Positions 46,237 through 57,220 of a stretch of DNA of 64,000 nucleotides are shown in pieces; the first letter of the stretch is position 1; each line of letters begins with the position of its first letter. The notes below the pieces were generated by a model. That model did no database searches, was not told the origin of the DNA, and worked only from the letters and a program-made list of their open reading frames with translations. The DNA is taken from assembly GCA_910589415.1 (NCBI GenBank), contig OU342635.1, positions 6,820,001-6,884,000 on the forward strand. Direction: 5' to 3'. Both the position numbers and the translations under genes were made by a program. This DNA is from Malachius bipustulatus. Its lineage: Eukaryota > Arthropoda > Insecta > Coleoptera > Melyridae.

Positions 46237-48920
46237 ATGAGAATTTTAGTTATCCTCGTATTATTCCTCTTTCGCGTGGGTCATAAGAAGCACGAGCAGA
46301 AGTTATTCTCCTTCTTAGGAGACAATTATCAACCAAGTAAGTAGTAGCGCATTAAAAACATAGAAACGATTGAAGAATAACGTAATAATTGCGTCCCATA
46401 ATATAGAACCTTTCCATAAATGTTACGACGAAATTGGATGCGTGGAAGTTACCGAACAGTGGTACCATCAGCAATTTAGACCAGTTAATTTGGAACCTCT
46501 AGCTAGACATGTCATTAAAACCGATTTTATGGCTATAAAGTTTAACGACTCTGTAAGTATCTTATTCATTTAACGAAAGGGTATTATTTTTTGAGCTTCT
46601 TTTTCTTTTCTAGGACGAAAATAAAGTGTTTTTTGATAAAATTAGTGTAAAAAACGATAGTCAAGACTTGAAATCGTTTAAGAAATCAGGAGATGCAAGT
46701 TTATTTATTTTGATCCATGATTTTACAAGCAGCGGATACACTGGATGGATTAAGGTTGGTTCAGTAGATATGCATAAGAGGTTAATTTCCTTTCAACCAC
46801 ACAGTTAGTTTGTTGTCTGCTTTGAGACGTCTCAATTCTTGAACCATTTTTGTAGCAAACCTCATTGTTGTTAGTTGCTCTCGATATTTCACACCAAGTG
46901 GAATAACCAAGTCTTGTTTGATAAACCAGTCAAGTTTCTTCAGATGAATTGATTTTGCTACATCAAACGGCAATCAATTGGCTGTATTTAATCTTCTAAT
47001 AAGTCTCTCCAGTGCAATTCTTCATTTCTTTCATGACCCAATACATTAAGACTTGTCCTCCAGGTCTTTGAAATAAAATTTTTGTTCAGGTTTGCTTTAT
47101 AAAATCTCCCTGACAACTTCTTAGTTAAGCTTCATACATTATTGTTTCCATTCTCTCTGGAAAGAACTTTGACAGAAGTAAATAAGAAAGAAAGAAGCCT
47201 CCATCAACAGTTATCTTCACCGATCAAAAATTGAAAATTTTCCAAAAGCCATTTTTCTGTAACTTGACATTGTTAGAACTATATTAAGCATTATTAATCA
47301 TATATAATTTGATCCTCAGCATCTCTCAAGGGAGCTATTGAAGAAATCACCCTCCTCCAAAATCATCGTGGTTGATTGGCAGAAAGGGGCAGAGCCTCCA
47401 CTGGATCAAGCAGTTGCGAACGCTAGAGTGGTCGCGCTTGAAACGATCTACCTCCTCAAACTTTTATCAGTAAGTAGGTTGTCTGACAGCAAATACCAAA
47501 ATAATGTCGAAGCAGTTTGTTTTTTAGGATAGGGCAGCGAACCTCCACATCATAGGTCACGGTGTCGGGGCTCACATCGCTGGATACATCGGTGACGGTT
47601 TCAAAAATGTCCAAAAAATTTCAGGTCTGCTTTACGGCCAACAACAAATGGTAGTAAGCTAATTATAATTTTTCTAGCAGGATTGGATCCGACTGGACCC
47701 AGATTCGAGGGAATGCCGGATGTTGTCAGGTTGAGTCGAAAATCTGCAAAGTATGTAGAAGTACTCCATACAGACGCTTCGAGTCGTAAGTACCTACTTT
47801 TAAACGAGCTGGATCTTATTGTGAGATGTTTGTTGTTTTAGCGAGGAGTCAGGGTTCGCTCTACAGTTTCGGGCATGCAGATTTCTATATCAATAAGGCT
47901 GGAATTCAGCCGGGTTGTGTGGAATTTAAGAATCACTCCGATTTAGTGAGCCTAGACAGGGACGCTTTGGAGAATGGACAGATATTGCTTGGATGCAGCC
48001 ATAAGAGGGCGTTCAAGTACTTTATTGAATCCATCAGTAGTGACGTTTGCGTCTTTTTGGGTATTTTGTGTGGATGTGCTGAGAATTTTGATAAAGTGAG
48101 TGATTTGAACAGTGAATAGCAAAAGTTTCTGGGGTCAAAAAGATGGTACCAAAAGAGTACTTATTAATAAAAATGCAACCAATTACAGGGTTTATGTATC
48201 TCATGTGAAAGATCCAAGGAACCTCACGCTTGCAAGAGTTTCGGTCTCAAATCTTACAAGAACATCACCCACCATACCTCTTATTACTTGAACACCTATT
48301 TCGAGAGTCCATTTTGTAGTAAGTATTTCTGGAAGCTTCTCTGATATTCTGTTTAAAATATTTTTCTTCCAGTGAACGCTTATAGCGTGTCAGTTCAAAT
48401 AGAGGAGCAGTCACCGATTACCGGATTTTTCGAAATGATACTGGTTGATGATAAAAATTTGGTCGTGAATGTCTCTCTAGTAGATCCAGTGTAAGTGTCA
48501 CAGCTCTGATTGGATGATTTAAGATTAGTACGGTTTGTTCCAGGAATAACGAGAGAGAGTTCAAATCCTCTGGGAGTAATACGTTCTTGTATTACGGGCG
48601 ACCTCCCCCTGTTTCAGAGATCAAAGAGGCTAGAGTTAAGTGGAATCTAGGGGGGAATATATTTTGTAAGCTAATTTATTGTAAGAAGACTATACATGTT
48701 AAGGAAATACAGGTTAAGCTGATCACCAATAAGAAAACACCGTAAGTGTTTTTTTTTTACATTTATGATTGGTTTTTTGTCAATTATTTTCAATTCATCA
48801 TTTTATTTCAATTTCAGAGTAACGAAGTTGTGTCCGAATGGATCGAACGAGTTACTCAGCTCAGAATTCGCCTCGTTCAAGCGTTGCGGGAAAGATGGAA
48901 AGGATAACAACAAACAATAA
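46237..48920 (+). CDS. Secreted pancreatic-lipase-family protein with catalytic Ser replaced by Gly
   Basis: Exons: 46237-46336, 46407-46552, 46614-46754, 47320-47469, 47528-47624, 47681-47785, 47842-48095, 48189-48318, 48373-48490, 48544-48741, 48818-48920. All use GT/AG and together give 513 codons plus TAA. A signal peptide (MRILVILVLFLFRVG) is followed by CYDEIGC, IHDFTSSGYTGW and IVVDWQKGAE, the usual lipase landmarks. The nucleophile elbow reads IGHGVGAHIAG, where active enzymes have GHSLG, so residue 191 is Gly. Asp214 (SGLDPTGP) and His300 (CSHKRAFKYF) are kept with normal spacing. A C-terminal PLAT-like domain (about 370-485) with paired cysteines follows, as in pancreatic lipases. 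Expected to be secreted and non-catalytic, perhaps lipid-binding, like insect yolk proteins, which also lost the serine. The gene is compact and intact, which argues against a pseudogene. Confidence 0.9.
46755..47319 (-). other. Largest lipase-gene intron with an antisense open frame
   Basis: The 565-bp intron carries a 63-codon minus-strand frame (46782-46973; MPFDVAKSIHLKKLDWF, then REQLTTMRFATKM) with protein-like composition. I do not recognise the family. It may be a transposon scrap. Confidence 0.2.
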
Positions 48921-48995
48921 GAATGAGGCAATTTTACACTATTTATTTTACACTAATTCACAAAATAATATTTACTATTTTACAGTCATTATAAT

Positions 48996-49001
48996 ATTAA
49001 A
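48996..49001 (+). terminator. Candidate polyadenylation signal (ATTAAA) of the lipase-like gene
   Basis: The common variant ATTAAA sits 76 bp after the stop codon. No AATAAA closer to the stop was seen. Confidence 0.35.
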
Positions 49002-50058
49002 GTAACAATTATAGTATCTGATTGTTCTCCAACATACAAACGTTCCGTGTGTTAAAAAATGATCGATCAAAGAAAAATGATTTTTTTTTGTATGTTGGAA
49101 ACTGCAAGAAAAACATGTGCGATCATCTGTGGTCTTTTATTAATAATATTAATTAATCATTTTAATAGTCTGGCCCATTAATAAGCAAACATCGATATAG
49201 ACTGAGGCACAGATTTATTGATAAAATCCAATTTTAGACGATTGCAGCAATTGATTTGCATTAATTGCTGCAGCGTAAAATCTAAATGATACAATAATTA
49301 AAAGATCTCCGATCATGATTTAGAATTACCTACCGGAGATGATACAACGCTTGACATGAAAATGGGTAACAGCAAGATCAAAAAAGACATCAAAAACAGT
49401 CGCATTTTCAGTTAAATTTGAACATCCACTTCAATTATTTAACTAAAAATTATAATTGAAATAACCATTGACACATTAACAATGTAATGTCTCTGCCATT
49501 CTATGAATTTTATACTTTATCATTTTATTTACTATTCCTTTGTATTATAGCTAGTCTTTTTAATCAGGTTTTATTGGTCCTTTTGTTACCGTTACTAGAT
49601 CTAATTATATAAAACTTATGACGAAAAGAGACAGTACATTGTTTTCTAGTTGTTGCAAATAGAAAGAAATTGTTTTACTGTAATTAAGACACGTTTTAAG
49701 TTAGGAATTACTCTAGTACTTCTTTTTAGCATGTATTCCCTCTGGTTCTGGCTACTTAATGAGTATTAAAAAATTCCATGTTGCCCACTCAAGTCAAAAA
49801 GAGTCCATGTTCCTCTTAGGTGGCTAACTAGCATTATATCCTACAAGAATTTAAATAGTTACAAATATCGTGGCTGCTGCTGGTTAGATTAAAGAAGAAG
49901 TGGTTGAGAAGGGGGGAAATGCAATAGCTGCTAGATAATGATCAAGACATTCAAAAATAAACTAGTCACAATGAAACATTGGGCTCTAAAAAATGTGGTA
50001 CCTATAGTAGAGTCCTCCTGGTGATATGACTGTACTGTATGATGCAAAAAATGTCACA

Positions 50059-50337
50059 ATAAAAAAAAAATATTTTTTTTTTAGAAAGAGGGAGCATCGG
50101 TCTTAACTGTGTAGGTAAGACGTAGTCGCTCCACTCTAGTAAATTGGCTTTGAGCACGAACTCTTTAGCCACACACACTTTAAATAATTATATTTGCCTT
50201 TTAAACGTTCGATCGCTTGTTTTACTTTTCACAGACATTCGAAAATGAATCTGAAAAGTAAAGCGGGCCGAGGTGAGTTTCGAACCCGCGATCTATGGCT
50301 TCGTGGGCCAGCGGAGAACCACTTGGCCACGCAAGTC
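50059..50337 (-). mobile_element. tRNA-derived SINE-like element
   Basis: Read on the minus strand, the element starts near 50337 with a tRNA-like head: A-box-like TGGCCAAGTGG (50318-50328) and B-box GGGTTCGAAAC (50277-50287). It continues about 200 bp and ends in an A-rich tail (50059-50083). Just after the head, GCTTTACTTTTCA and TGAAAAGTAAAACAAGC can form a hairpin. The head plus body plus A-rich tail is SINE organisation; no target duplication was found. Confidence 0.55.
50262..50337 (-). tRNA. tRNA-like pseudogene (SINE head)
   Basis: A 7-nt anticodon-like loop CCACGAA lies between GGC and GCC, and the T-arm has four of five pairs, but position 33 is not T and the acceptor ends do not pair. 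It is not a working tRNA; the anticodon would read ACG if real. Confidence 0.4.
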
Positions 50338-50344
50338 ACTAATA

Positions 50345-51000
50345 AAAAAAAATAAAACGAATAATTTTATAATGAGTATGTCCACCTTCTGACTCATAGA
50401 ACCTCAGCACAATGGTCTGGAGTATTATCAGGGAAGTAATCAAATCTTGATGAATATTATTCCATTCTTCTTGGAGTTGCAGGTCAATGATTCAAAATTT
50501 TCTGCTGGTCCTCGAGCTAACAATCTTCATTTCAGAATACTCCAAATATGTTTAATGGGGTTAAAATCATAACTATTGGCCAGCCGCTCAATTATTAATT
50601 CAAGATCTTGTTCTTCGAAAAACTTGCGAACGATTCTACCAGAATGAGGTCTTGCATTCATTATCTTGCTGCAAAATGAAATTGGGACCCACCCGCTTTG
50701 CAAATGCGATAATAATTGGTTCAAGGATTTCGTCAATTCTCTTGCCATTACTGCTCCATTTTCAAATATGTGCAAAGTACCACAGACCATGATAGACTCA
50801 CCACCATAAGGTATCACATCTCCCATATTTGTTACTTCGTCCAAATATCGTTCCCCTTGATAAATTAGAGATGGTAAAGAGCACTCTACTCCATTCTTCC
50901 GCGTTCCAGTTGTTATGCTCGTCTTCAAAATTTCTTCTAGTTCTTCGATACTCTTGAGTTAAATGTGGAATAGCTGCACTTTGTGACAGTGTTTTCATGG
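50345..51000 (-). pseudogene. Tc1-like transposase pseudogene
   Basis: Minus-strand frames from 51000 to about 50380 give, in order, TRRNFEDEHNNWNAEEWSRV, then PYGGESIMVCGTL, then MNARPHSGRIVRKFFEEQDL, FNPIKHIWSILK and an AENFESL tail. These match the Tc1/mariner DDE landmarks W..VLFSDES, GGGSIMVWG, DNARPH and LNPIEHLW. The Asp of the second block is Met here and the first block reads FTISN instead of the S-D-E-S type, so two catalytic aspartates are lost. One frameshift is needed near 50930. The N-terminal part and terminal repeats were not found. Confidence 0.8.
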
Positions 51001-51004
51001 AGAT

Positions 51005-53635
51005 TATGCTTCACTGTCTTTGTCGATATATGCCCACCAGTAGTAGGTACCTAACAAAATTTTTATGTCTCAGCTGTGAAGGCGTTTGCGTTTTGTTGGA
51101 GAGATAAATTGACCAAATGATCTTCTCGGGAAGGAGGGAAGTAGTTATTCACTGTCCTTGCGGGCAAGTTCTTCTATAAATAATTCCGAGTTCCAGTAAC
51201 CTAATCCATTTCACAATCTGTGAATTATTGTTAACTGGTTTGAATCAACTGGGCTAGGTACCTCTGAGAGTGGCCTTCTTGCAATAGTGACAGCAACTTG
51301 GAATCACATCAAGCTTTCTGCTTGCTACGATAGGTCTTCCCAGACATCCCAGTTCATTAATTATTATTGTTGTTTATGATTAAGGTCCGAATTTCACTCT
51401 TTATTACTTATAAATACTTCTTAGCTAACATTTTTGACATAAAAGATAACAGTGAATTTTTTGCATTATACAGTAGAGTCCAGCTAATCCGTATCAAATC
51501 ATCAGGCGTCTGATTAGCGGAACCCAACTGTAATTTAATTAAAGCTCAATATTTCAAAATTATACAGGAGAAGTTTTAAAAAGGGATATTTCTTTGCATT
51601 GAAAAGTTGTGATCATTTAAGTAAGTGATACCTATTTCATTGTGACTCGTTTATTTATACAGGGTGTCATTAGAGGCATGGTGCACCCCAATTTTTTCCT
51701 TTATTTTTTGACATAACGTTTTGATAAACGGGTGCCGCGTATACTCGATATTATGCACTTTTTGGCAAACAATTGAGTTTTTTCCTACTTCCTGTTGTAT
51801 CGGAATGTATACAAAGTATAGTATAATTGGAAACATATTATGAAGGTATACCATAAACATAGTTTTTTCTTGTTAATAAAATAAGAGAAAGCAAAAAACT
51901 GAAATATTTAGTTCGGGTCTTGTTTCAAACAACCTGAAACTCCTTCTAATCAATTAAAACTAAATATTCAAAAAATATAAAGAAAGTTATTGAAGGGAGA
52001 GAAAGGGAGTTAAAAAAAATGAAAAGATTCTCCAGTCAAAATATTTTAACAAATTTAGATACATATAACAAACAGTAGCCTCAATTGAACTGAAACAACC
52101 AGAGGGAAGGTACAGATTAGAACAGAGCCTTCTTCTTTTTATTCTCATAACGCCTCATAAACATGGTTTGTTATATTTACGCGTCTTATTTCCGGAATCC
52201 TAACAGTATCAGCAGCTGGTTAAAGAATTTTATAGAGAAGGATTTCTGGTGTATAGAATACTTTTTTTCCAATTCCAGAATCTACAGTTGATTAACACCT
52301 GTATAATTTTTATTGAAGTAGTCAGGTAATTCTTATAAGATTAAAATTATTATGAAAAACTGAAACGACAAAGTACATCTTTCCTAATAATATCATTAAC
52401 ATTATTTCAACAATTATTATTGATACAAAAATTAGAAATAAAATTCATAGAGCAAGTATTTTAATCATAATATTAATAATAAATAATTCCAATTAATCAA
52501 TAACATCGCATTATCATTTAGTTCATAATGTACTTACTTAGTTAGTTCGTCAAAAGTCACAAGAGTCTATTTCTTTTTAGGGAGACTCTAGACCTCTGGT
52601 GTCTTTTAAGTCCCTACTAAATAATATTTTATGTTAGCTTATATATTTACAATTCACATTTATATTATTTACTTTTCCTAATCGTCTCAATGATTTACCA
52701 AAAACTACGAAAGTATTTTAGGTAGGTAGGTAGGTAGGTACATGTACATGTTGCTGCATGATTAACGTAGCGAAGCAAACTATATTATTATAATAGTATA
52801 ATATATACTCTTCCGTCTACAACAATACACAACTCTATAACAACAATTGCCGTTTAGGCCGAAGATATGGATGTTTTTTTTCGGGTAAATTTGCTTGAAA
52901 AAATGGTCCAATTGGAAGAATAATTTTTCTTATAACGCTTACGCTGTTTATTTTTTACTTATAATTTCCTCTATTTCTTTACTGTTATTATTAAGTGTAC
53001 GATATAGAAAGAGTAGCTCTAGCTATTGAATAAATTTTTGATTTTTGTCTTATCCTGAGTCCTGGTGAATAAAAAATCTGTTATAAAAAAAGTTATAAAG
53101 TTTTCATATAATAAAATGTAGGTATAAACCTGGCAAATTATTGCGAGTAAGTAAGTCTAATTGTTCTTCCAAATAGACAAAAATACGTTTAAACATAATA
53201 AAACGAACAACATAAGAAACATTTAAAACAATAAACGATAGATACTTAATAATTACAATTACAAATACAAAAAATGTACAAGAACAAAATAACTTTTCTT
53301 CACTTTATAAACAAAAAAAAAATTTATGATGATTAATTTCAACCCTTAATTTACTACAACAGCCCTCGATTACAAAGAAATGCTCATAAGTGTTATTATT
53401 TCTTTCACAGAAAATTTATTATAAATATTTTAAATATTATTTATTAAAATCTTACTTGTATTTTTCTAGTCTTTCTAGTTTCTGAATTAGGAGAAAGATG
53501 TACGAGCCTTTCCTACTTTCAGCCTTTTTGTTTAGTTTCAGTAGCGTAAACCAGAAAATACTCAAATTTGAATCAATCCATGACTTGTAGTCCGCATTAT
53601 TGGAAATGCAAGTGAACCGAGAAAGCTGATTTTTG
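51005..53635. other. AT-rich intergenic stretch
   Basis: Contains an ACAGGGTGTCATTAGAGG motif near 51660, similar to the ends of the foldback at 25.5 kb, and a (TAGG)n run at 52719-52740. No gene supported. Confidence 0.45.
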
Positions 53636-53639
53636 AATA

Positions 53640-54412
53640 TTGTTTGAGGGGGGGGGGCTTTCAAAATGTCGATCAAGCTTTCCTATGTGCATTCTTCACA
53701 AACATCTTGAAAAATGTTTGATTTTTTTACTCGGCTATAATTCGGCTATCCGTCAAGATAGAAAAATTGGAATGGGATACTTTTTTGACGCTCTACAATT
53801 ATTTAGTTTTATACCGTACATTGTTGCCTAATTAAAGGACCCTGCAGAATCCTTATGGGAATTGGCTCCTGGTTAAATTTGTTGTAACTTTGGGGATCAA
53901 ACACTCCCCAAAAACTCCGCTTCTTGAGATTTTCATACCTCTGAAGATGAATATTTTATTTCATGACGATGATGCATTTATTTTTTCATGTTGGCCCTCC
54001 TAAGTGTTTCAGGGAGAAATCTTAAATACGTCGTTTGTCAAGATTGAAAAGCTGCTTCTGTTGCTGTAGTTACATTGTGAATCTGTTGAGCCATTTTGCA
54101 GAAAATAGGGAAAAAGTTTTTAATTTATAGTGTCATTTTTGTAATTTTTGAGGTTGTTGTTTGTTGTAATTTCTATTGTTACAAGTCAATGCAATTACGA
54201 AAATTATAACACAAAATGAAAACTCTTTCCTGTTTTTTTCGAAAATGGTTCAACAGACCTAAAATGTAACTATTGCAGCAGATGCAGTTTTTCAATCCCA
54301 AAAACAAAAAGTATTCCATCGCAATTTTTATATCTCGAGTTATTGCAAAAAAAAAGCAAAAAAATTTCACAGTTTCTTCAAGATGGTGAAGAATCCACAT
54401 AGGAAGTTCAGT
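53640..54412. repeat. Diverged foldback (long inverted repeat) centred near 54183
   Basis: Plus-strand text from about 53650 to 54180 is inverted in 54185-54412. For example, GATTGAAAAGCTGCTTCTGT near 54042 is matched by the complement of CAGATGCAGTTTTTCAATC near 54278, and CCTATGTGCATTCTTCACA near 53683 by the complement of GAAGAATCCACATAGG near 54388. By eye the arms agree at roughly three-quarters of positions, and the left arm is longer by about 200 bp. An old foldback element. Confidence 0.65.
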
Positions 54413-54414
54413 TC

Positions 54415-57073
54415 AGTTCAGTTATCATACAATATCCAAAAATCAGCTTTCTTCACTGGCATTTCTAACGCATTTTTTCCGACGGAGTAGTTGGACTATT
54501 GTAAAATAGAATAAAGAAAATTATTTTGCTCTTTTATTAATATGCGAGTATTGTAATCAATTTTTCAAGCAATAGACTATTATTATTGTCATTTTGAAAA
54601 CTAATATTTTATAGGTACTTACTTTTACAGTATGGAACACGATAAATTTATTATAAATTGCAATTACGTTTATGAATTTTTTTTTTTGAACTTGTCAGTT
54701 ATGTTATCGTAGTATAAATAGGTATAGTATCTTTTCAATTTTTTCTCTTTTCTCAACGCTTTCTTATAAATCCTTTTGTAGTCTTTCTTTTGCGCCACAT
54801 TTTTGATTACTCTCAGTGTAAGTAAGCAGGTATGTCAAGTTTTACTTTACTATGAATAAAGTTATTTTATTTGATTTTTTTTTCTAATCCTGACTATTAT
54901 TTCTCCAAGTGTGATGATGATAAAGCAAATTCTCTTCAGATAACTTCTCTCCAAAATTAGAATTAGACAGAAAAATTGATTACAATCCTCGGCTGAGACA
55001 AACAATTAAACCAAATATTATACAGAGCGATAAAATAATAAATTCACATTCATGATTTTCAATACCCTGGCAATTCGTTTTAAAACTTCTTAACCAATAA
55101 TAAATCTATCCTAATGATGGAAACATAAAAATGACAAGCATGACTAATGTACATACTATAAATATAATATAAAGGGTACGCTTGTATGTTGAAATAGTAA
55201 AAAAAATAGTTATAATAAATACAAAGATATCCCAAGATTTGTTAAGAATGAGTTTAGGAAAGACATAAAACGGAACTTTTTAGCATAAATGCTCCATTTT
55301 GACGATCGTAATTATACCACTGTCTTTTTGGAAGAAATGTCAAGGTGTTGTGTAAAATATCAGCAACCAGATACTTTTATTTTTTCCTTCTTGTGGGCTA
55401 GATAAATGAATGAATTAGAATGGAAGATGAAAACAAGCGCAAATTTTTTTTCTGTTCTCTCATTTTTTTTCACCTATTAATAATTGCCATTGTCAAACCC
55501 ATAGTTTGTGACAAAATCATCAAATCAATCTTTCCCATTCCTAAGTTATCAATCTGGGGGTATAAAAACTGATCTTGCTGATCTAAACTGGTATTGGCAT
55601 TACCAAACTCACTTGCATCCTCTTAGATTATCTCTGCACTTGTATGATAAAAGATGATTCAACCAAACGAAGTTTAGACTATATTTACACATGTACAAAG
55701 TATGCGAGATTTTAACCACTTAAGTATATTATTAGACAATCCACAGAACTATTAATATTTTAATAATGTATTGACATTTTGTTAAAAACAATAGGCAGGG
55801 AAAAGTATTACAAATACAATTATTATTAACGTTTGATTGTACATTGATTCAGCGCGTAATGATTATCCAAATTTTAACAGCGAGTGTTGTATTTATCCAA
55901 TGATTAGACATTTCGATGTATGTACGTATGTGTAAGGGTGAGGGTTAAGGGTTGATTGATTTATTACGAAAATCAGCACCTGAATCAAACGTCCAATCAA
56001 ACCTGGCGATGTTATTTATTAGTTAGTTGGGTTAAAGTATAAAAGCTATAATTTAGGTTGGTACAATTCAAGCTCCGCGTTATTTGCCTTAAAGCTTTAA
56101 TAATTAAAGTTTTAATAATTATTAATATGTTGGGTTTTCTGGCGAATAATAGCGTCAATTCAAAAGTCTCTTTCAAAATTACTGAATAAAAAGTTGACTG
56201 AGAAAACAAAGTAGTCTCGTCTATACTCGTCTCGTGAATAATTGAACATATTAAAGTATTAATTAGGGAGAAAAATAATTATGACAGTCTTTCAAGAGAT
56301 GGGGGCAAATTTTGCAGGTGAGATTTTTGACTGAGGAACCTACATAATCAACCGTCTTAAGGAGAAACTCTATCCAAAATTGAATGATCCTCGTGATCAC
56401 TTGTACAAACCTTTAATTTTTTGCTAGTACTAGTACTGCAAATGATTATTTAAGCGGAGCTTGTAAAGGTATAGTAATTAATTGAAGTTACTTCTGATAA
56501 TAATTATTATCATTTAATTACTATTAACAGTATAATCCTTAACGAGTAATTACCTAACTACTTTTCTATAGAATTTCGTATGAAAATTCCTTAATTTTTA
56601 TACTTCCCCCCCAGCTAACTAAAAAAGTGTTAGAACACACGCATGCAACATACAATTTAGCTATTAGCTATATAGTTAGTTAGTTAGTTAGTTAGTAAGT
56701 TAGTAGATATTATTTTGTATATAATATACAACCGCATGCGTATTGTCAGTCTCGACTTGAAATCAATTGAATCAACAGTAGTTAACACTACTGTATAATA
56801 TTTTTAAATTTATTTAGAGTCATGGATAGTACAATAATTAATATAATAATAATAATAATATAATTAATAACAATCCCGACGGAGCATCCTTCAAAGTCAC
56901 CATCACTTAACTTACAACTGTATTGTCAGTGCGGACGAAAAAATCTCAAATCTCGGTTTCCTAAAATCCGACTCAACTGCAAAATAATCCAAACTAGCAC
57001 CTTGCGAGGATGCTCCGTGGAGACACGAATCGGGGACTCTTCAGCACAGCATCGGGAGAGACATTTAGGGCTA
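54415..57073. other. AT-rich stretch downstream of Rab3, probably including its 3' UTR
   Basis: No ORF with recognisable similarity. A (TTAG)n run lies near 56675-56705 and (TAA)n near 56845-56862. The Rab3 transcript, read leftward, must end somewhere here. Confidence 0.4.
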
Positions 57074-57220
57074 TTAGCAGTTGCAGTTGGCTGCCTGGGG
57101 GCCCTGAGGGGCGTCTGTCAGGCGCTGTCCCTTGGCACCGCCGCTCATCAACGATGGATCGGTGTCCAAGCTGTCGGACATCTTGTCGCAGATTATGTCC
57201 ACTAGACGCTCGAAGACACC
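57074..57220 (-). CDS. Rab3: Rab3 last exon
   Basis: 48 codons plus TAA, phase 0, acceptor CGTAG. Hypervariable tail [18 protein letters not shown] followed by the prenylated CNC end. Too short in its frame to show as a long ORF, but fixed by splice phase. Confidence 0.93.
   Translation of the reverse strand, partial: GVFERLVDIICDKMSDSLDTDPSLMSGGAKGQRLTDAPQGPQAANCNC

Noticed and set aside
50262..50337. Functional tRNA gene
   Set aside because: Acceptor stem does not pair, T33 is replaced and an A-rich tail follows; better explained as a SINE head.
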